Below, piece by piece: positions 29,934 to 32,513 of a DNA stretch of 32,513 nt (its first letter is position 1; every line of letters starts with the position of its first letter). This DNA is from Flavobacterium sp. (GTDB lineage Bacteria; Bacteroidota; Bacteroidia; Flavobacteriales; Flavobacteriaceae). The stretch lies in NCBI RefSeq assembly GCF_023151265.1, contig NZ_JAKLJH010000014.1:1-32513 (forward strand), written 5' to 3'. The translations under genes were made by a program, and so were the position numbers. The notes beneath the pieces were generated by a model. That model made no database searches. It saw nothing but the letters and a program-made list of their open reading frames with translations, and was not told the DNA's origin.

Positions 29934-32123
29934 AAAACTTTATTCAAAAAAAATGGCTTAATGCCAAAAACAAAAAGTCGCTATTTTAGTTGCCTTTTAC
30001 CTTTTGCCTTTTACCTTTTGCCTTTTGCTGCTTTTTCGCAAGAAACCAAGAAAGACACCACAAAAGTTACCGAACTTAAAGAAGTTACGGTTTCATCTGT
30101 TAGAGCAAAAGACAAAAATCCAATTACGTACACGAATGTATCCAAAGAAGAAATTGCGCCACGAAATTTAGGTCAAGATGTACCGGTTTTGTTGCAATAT
30201 TTGCCTTCTGTGGTTAGTACAACCGATGCTGGAAATGGAGTAGGTTACACGTACATGAGGGTTCGTGGTTCCGATGGCTCTCGAATTAATGTTACCTTAA
30301 ACGGAGTTCCTTTTAATGATAGTGAAAGTCAAGGAACATTTTTTGTGAATTTACCTGATTTTGCTTCTTCTTTAGAAAGTGTTCAGTTGCAACGTGGAGT
30401 GGGAACTTCAACTAATGGAGCTGGAGCTTTTGGAGCCAGTTTAAACATGGCAACCAAATCCTATCAAGAAAAAGCGTATGCCGAAATTTCAAATTCCTTT
30501 GGAAGTTTTAATGCAAGAAAGCATACTTTGTCTTTTGGGACTGGTTTGCATAATAACTTCGAAATGAATGGTCGAATTTCTAATATAGCTTCGGATGGAT
30601 TTATTGATAGAGCCACATCAAATATGTTTGGTTACTTTTTTAATGTTAATTACGTTAAAGAGTCAACTTTAGTAAAGTTGTTAGCTTTTGGTGGAAAAGA
30701 GAAAACCTATCAAGCTTGGTACGGAATTGAAGATCCTGAAAAACTAAAAAACGATCGAACATTCAATCCTGCAGGAATGTATTTCGATGAATTCGGAAAT
30801 ATGCAATTCTATGATAATGAAACCGATAATTATTGGCAGAATCATTTTCAATTGCATTGGACAGAAAAATGGTCGGAGAACTGGATTTCAAATGCGGCAT
30901 TGCATTACACCATTGGAAAAGGTTATTTTGAGCAATACAAAGAAGATGAAGATTTAACCGATTATAATTTGCCAGCGTTTAACGGGAATTCAATTTCTGA
31001 TTTGGTAAGAAAACGTTGGTTAGATAATGATTTCTTTGGAGCTACTTTTTCCTTAAATTATAAAAATGAAAACGTCGATTTATTATTTGGAGGTGCTGCT
31101 AATCGTTATTTAGGATTGCATTATGGTGAAGTAGTTTGGACACAAAATTACATTCCAAATCCAAATCGCTATTATGATAATTATGGAAATAAAGACGATG
31201 TAAATTTCTATACAAAAGCATCATACAATGTTACAAACAAGTTGAATTTATTTGCTGATTTGCAATACAGAATGGTGTTTTATGATGCAACAAGCGTGAA
31301 ATTCGATGATGTAAACGATACATTCCGATTTTTTAATCCAAAAGCAGGTTTGAATTATCAATTAAACGAAAAAAATGCTTTTTATGGTTATTTCGGAATT
31401 GCTAACAAAGAACCAAGACGCGACGATTACGAAAGCGGAGCAATAAAACCAGAACGTTTATTCGATTATGAATTAGGTTGGAAATACAACACTAAAAAAG
31501 TAAAATTATACGCAAATGCATTTTATATGCGCTATAATGATCAATTAGTTTTGACAGGCGATTTGAATGATGTTGGTGCTCCAATTTTTACAAATAGTGG
31601 AAAAAGTTATCGATTAGGTTTAGAAGTAGAATCAACAATTGCTTTAACAAATAAATTAATTTTAAATCCGAATTTCACATTAAGTCAAAATAAGAATGAG
31701 GATTTTTATTATGAAATTAATGGAGTAGTTCAGAATTTAGGAAATACTAATATCGCATATTCGCCTAATTTTATTTTTGGAAACCGTTTTTCTTATTTAC
31801 CTGTTAAAGGTTTACAATTATCATTGTTATCAAAGTTTGTAGGAGAACAATATATGGGGAATATCGATTCAGATGTTTCAAAATTAGACAGTTATTTTAT
31901 CAATGATTTCAACGTTTCTTACGATTGGCAAATTAATAAAGGAATCAAATCAATAGTTTTTTCAGCGTTAGTGAATAATATTTTTGATGTAGAATATGAA
32001 TCAAATGGTTATTTCTATACGTATGATGACGATTCTTCAGGAAGTACAATTACTTATGGTGGAGCAGGTTTTTACCCTCAAGCGGGAATAAACTTTCTTC
32101 TTGGAATGAATTTAAAATTTTAG
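29931..32123 (+). CDS. TonB-dependent receptor, predicted thiamine-related transporter
   Basis: This 730-residue outer membrane receptor has a signal peptide, a TonB-box-like ELKEVTVSS near residue 50, a plug domain (about 60-170: VPVLLQYLPSV, MRVRGSDGSRINVTLNGVPFND, VQLQRGVGTSTNGAGAFGASLNM), and a beta-barrel ending in GINFLLGMNLKF with the terminal Phe. No SusD partner is present. The TPP riboswitch upstream makes thiamine or a precursor the likely cargo. The hydrophobic core of the signal peptide (LLPFAFYLLPFAA) is encoded by five heptamers (29993-30027). The ATG at 29931 is used; an in-frame ATG at 29961 would give a more ordinary signal peptide. A terminator follows. Confidence 0.92.
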   Translation: MKTLFKKNGLMPKTKSRYFSCLLPFAFYLLPFAAFSQETKKDTTKVTELKEVTVSSVRAKDKNPITYTNVSKEEIAPRNLGQDVPVLLQYLPSVVSTTDAGNGVGYTYMRVRGSDGSRINVTLNGVPFNDSESQGTFFVNLPDFASSLESVQLQRGVGTSTNGAGAFGASLNMATKSYQEKAYAEISNSFGSFNARKHTLSFGTGLHNNFEMNGRISNIASDGFIDRATSNMFGYFFNVNYVKESTLVKLLAFGGKEKTYQAWYGIEDPEKLKNDRTFNPAGMYFDEFGNMQFYDNETDNYWQNHFQLHWTEKWSENWISNAALHYTIGKGYFEQYKEDEDLTDYNLPAFNGNSISDLVRKRWLDNDFFGATFSLNYKNENVDLLFGGAANRYLGLHYGEVVWTQNYIPNPNRYYDNYGNKDDVNFYTKASYNVTNKLNLFADLQYRMVFYDATSVKFDDVNDTFRFFNPKAGLNYQLNEKNAFYGYFGIANKEPRRDDYESGAIKPERLFDYELGWKYNTKKVKLYANAFYMRYNDQLVLTGDLNDVGAPIFTNSGKSYRLGLEVESTIALTNKLILNPNFTLSQNKNEDFYYEINGVVQNLGNTNIAYSPNFIFGNRFSYLPVKGLQLSLLSKFVGEQYMGNIDSDVSKLDSYFINDFNVSYDWQINKGIKSIVFSALVNNIFDVEYESNGYFYTYDDDSSGSTITYGGAGFYPQAGINFLLGMNLKF
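29993..30027 (+). repeat. Five tandem heptamers CCTTTTA/CCTTTTG in the receptor signal peptide
   Basis: Units alternate A, G, A, G, G at the seventh base, 35 bp in total. They encode most of the signal-peptide hydrophobic core in frame. A change of one unit would shift the frame before the mature protein, with both candidate ATGs upstream of the array. Confidence 0.95.
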
Positions 32124-32141
32124 TTAAATTAAGTTAAGTTG

Positions 32142-32177
32142 AAAAAAGCCTGAAAGTTTTACTTTTCGGGCTTTTTT
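32142..32177. terminator. Bidirectional terminator between convergent genes
   Basis: A 14-bp stem (32142-32155 with 32164-32177, one G-U) is flanked by A and T tracts. It serves the TonB receptor (+) and the Rieske-like gene (-). Confidence 0.88.
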
Positions 32178-32178
32178 G

Positions 32179-32513
32179 TTAATTGTAAACTCTAAGTGAA
32201 ACGGCGTCTAATTGTTCAACACGATAACGTTTCATTGGATATTGCATTCCTTGGGCTTGACCCGAAAATAAACTGTATCGCACATCATCACAAGGACAAA
32301 TGGCATCAATGCCACTCAAAGTCATAGTAGAACATGAACTCAAAGCTTGATTTGGACATGCGGCATCATAAGCAACATAACCAGCTCCAGTATTAAAAAC
32401 AAAAATTCCTCTAATTCCTACACCTGCATTATTTAAATAGATGCCATTACTTGGAAATTGTAAAGAACTATATTGAGGTAAATTCATATTAATGTTTACA
32501 CTAAAGCCATAAT
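32179..32513 (-). CDS. Rieske-like protein, 5' end beyond the window
   Basis: The frame is open to the right edge: codons upstream of the ATG at 32487 continue as YGFSVNIN, so that ATG is probably internal and the true start, perhaps with a lipoprotein signal, lies outside. The 110 visible residues look like a Rieske fold (FVFNTGAGYVAYDAACPNQ ... ICPCDDVRYSLFSGQ...YPMKRYRVEQLDAVSLRVYN). The Rieske ligands would be C-x-H and C-x-x-H; here the segments are CPNQ and CPCDD, without the histidines. A [2Fe-2S] cluster of normal type is therefore unlikely. Function unknown. Confidence 0.75.
   Translation of the reverse strand, partial: YGFSVNINMNLPQYSSLQFPSNGIYLNNAGVGIRGIFVFNTGAGYVAYDAACPNQALSSCSTMTLSGIDAICPCDDVRYSLFSGQAQGMQYPMKRYRVEQLDAVSLRVYN

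Overview
The window looks like chromosomal DNA from a Flavobacteriaceae bacterium, most likely a Flavobacterium (Bacteroidota). The DNA is AT-rich. Many genes are preceded by the Bacteroidota -7 box TAnnTTTG rather than a sigma70 promoter. Several products are typical of the group: an exonuclease-fused DnaE, S16 with a long tail, DUF3050, DUF4301, DUF4407, DUF6252 and a bacterial GGGP synthase. No phage, IS element, CRISPR array or defence island is visible.

Layout. 243-3241 (+) is an Fe-S/electron-transfer cluster: Mrp ATPase, a NifU-C scaffold, a thioredoxin-reductase-like ferredoxin-NADP reductase and a [2Fe-2S] ferredoxin. 3273-5357 (-) holds DUF3050 and a glutaryl-CoA dehydrogenase. 5503-7202 (-) is rpsP-rimM-trmN6, in which the TrmN6-like protein lacks about 40 residues. 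7376-14295 (+) holds a DUF6252 lipoprotein with an inserted glycine-rich duplicated module, dnaE, trxA and a DUF58 gene. tRNA-Asp follows at 14382-14458, then three stacked hairpins that could be a small RNA. 14609-16273 holds DUF456 (-), a secreted TonB-C protein and a small lipoprotein with a TonB-C-like tail. 16449-18593 (-) has a family 2 glycosyltransferase and an LPG-synthase-type membrane protein. 18648-20395 (+) is ruvC-hemW. 20398-24244 has small accessory and unknown genes. 24404-25720 (-) is ahcY.

25851-29708 (+) is a tight operon with touching or overlapping ends: phosphopantetheinyl transferase, GGGP synthase, PnuC, DUF4301 and ArfB. A TPP riboswitch (about 29752-29833) then controls a TonB-dependent receptor (29931-32123), which makes thiamine or a precursor its likely cargo. 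At the right edge is the 3' part of a Rieske-like gene whose iron-binding histidines are missing.

The most unusual signal is a class of short repeats with a 7-bp period (units such as TGAAACT, CTGAACA, CCTTTTG, or ACTG-rich mixtures). They lie just upstream of several start codons, sometimes as palindromes; one contains a perfect 20-bp inverted repeat. They also occur inside two coding sequences: four exact copies in the glycosyltransferase and five near-exact copies forming the signal-peptide core of the riboswitch-controlled receptor. Because 7 is not a multiple of 3, gain or loss of a unit would shift the frame, so these two surface-related genes are candidate phase-variable loci. This is inference from the sequence and has not been shown.
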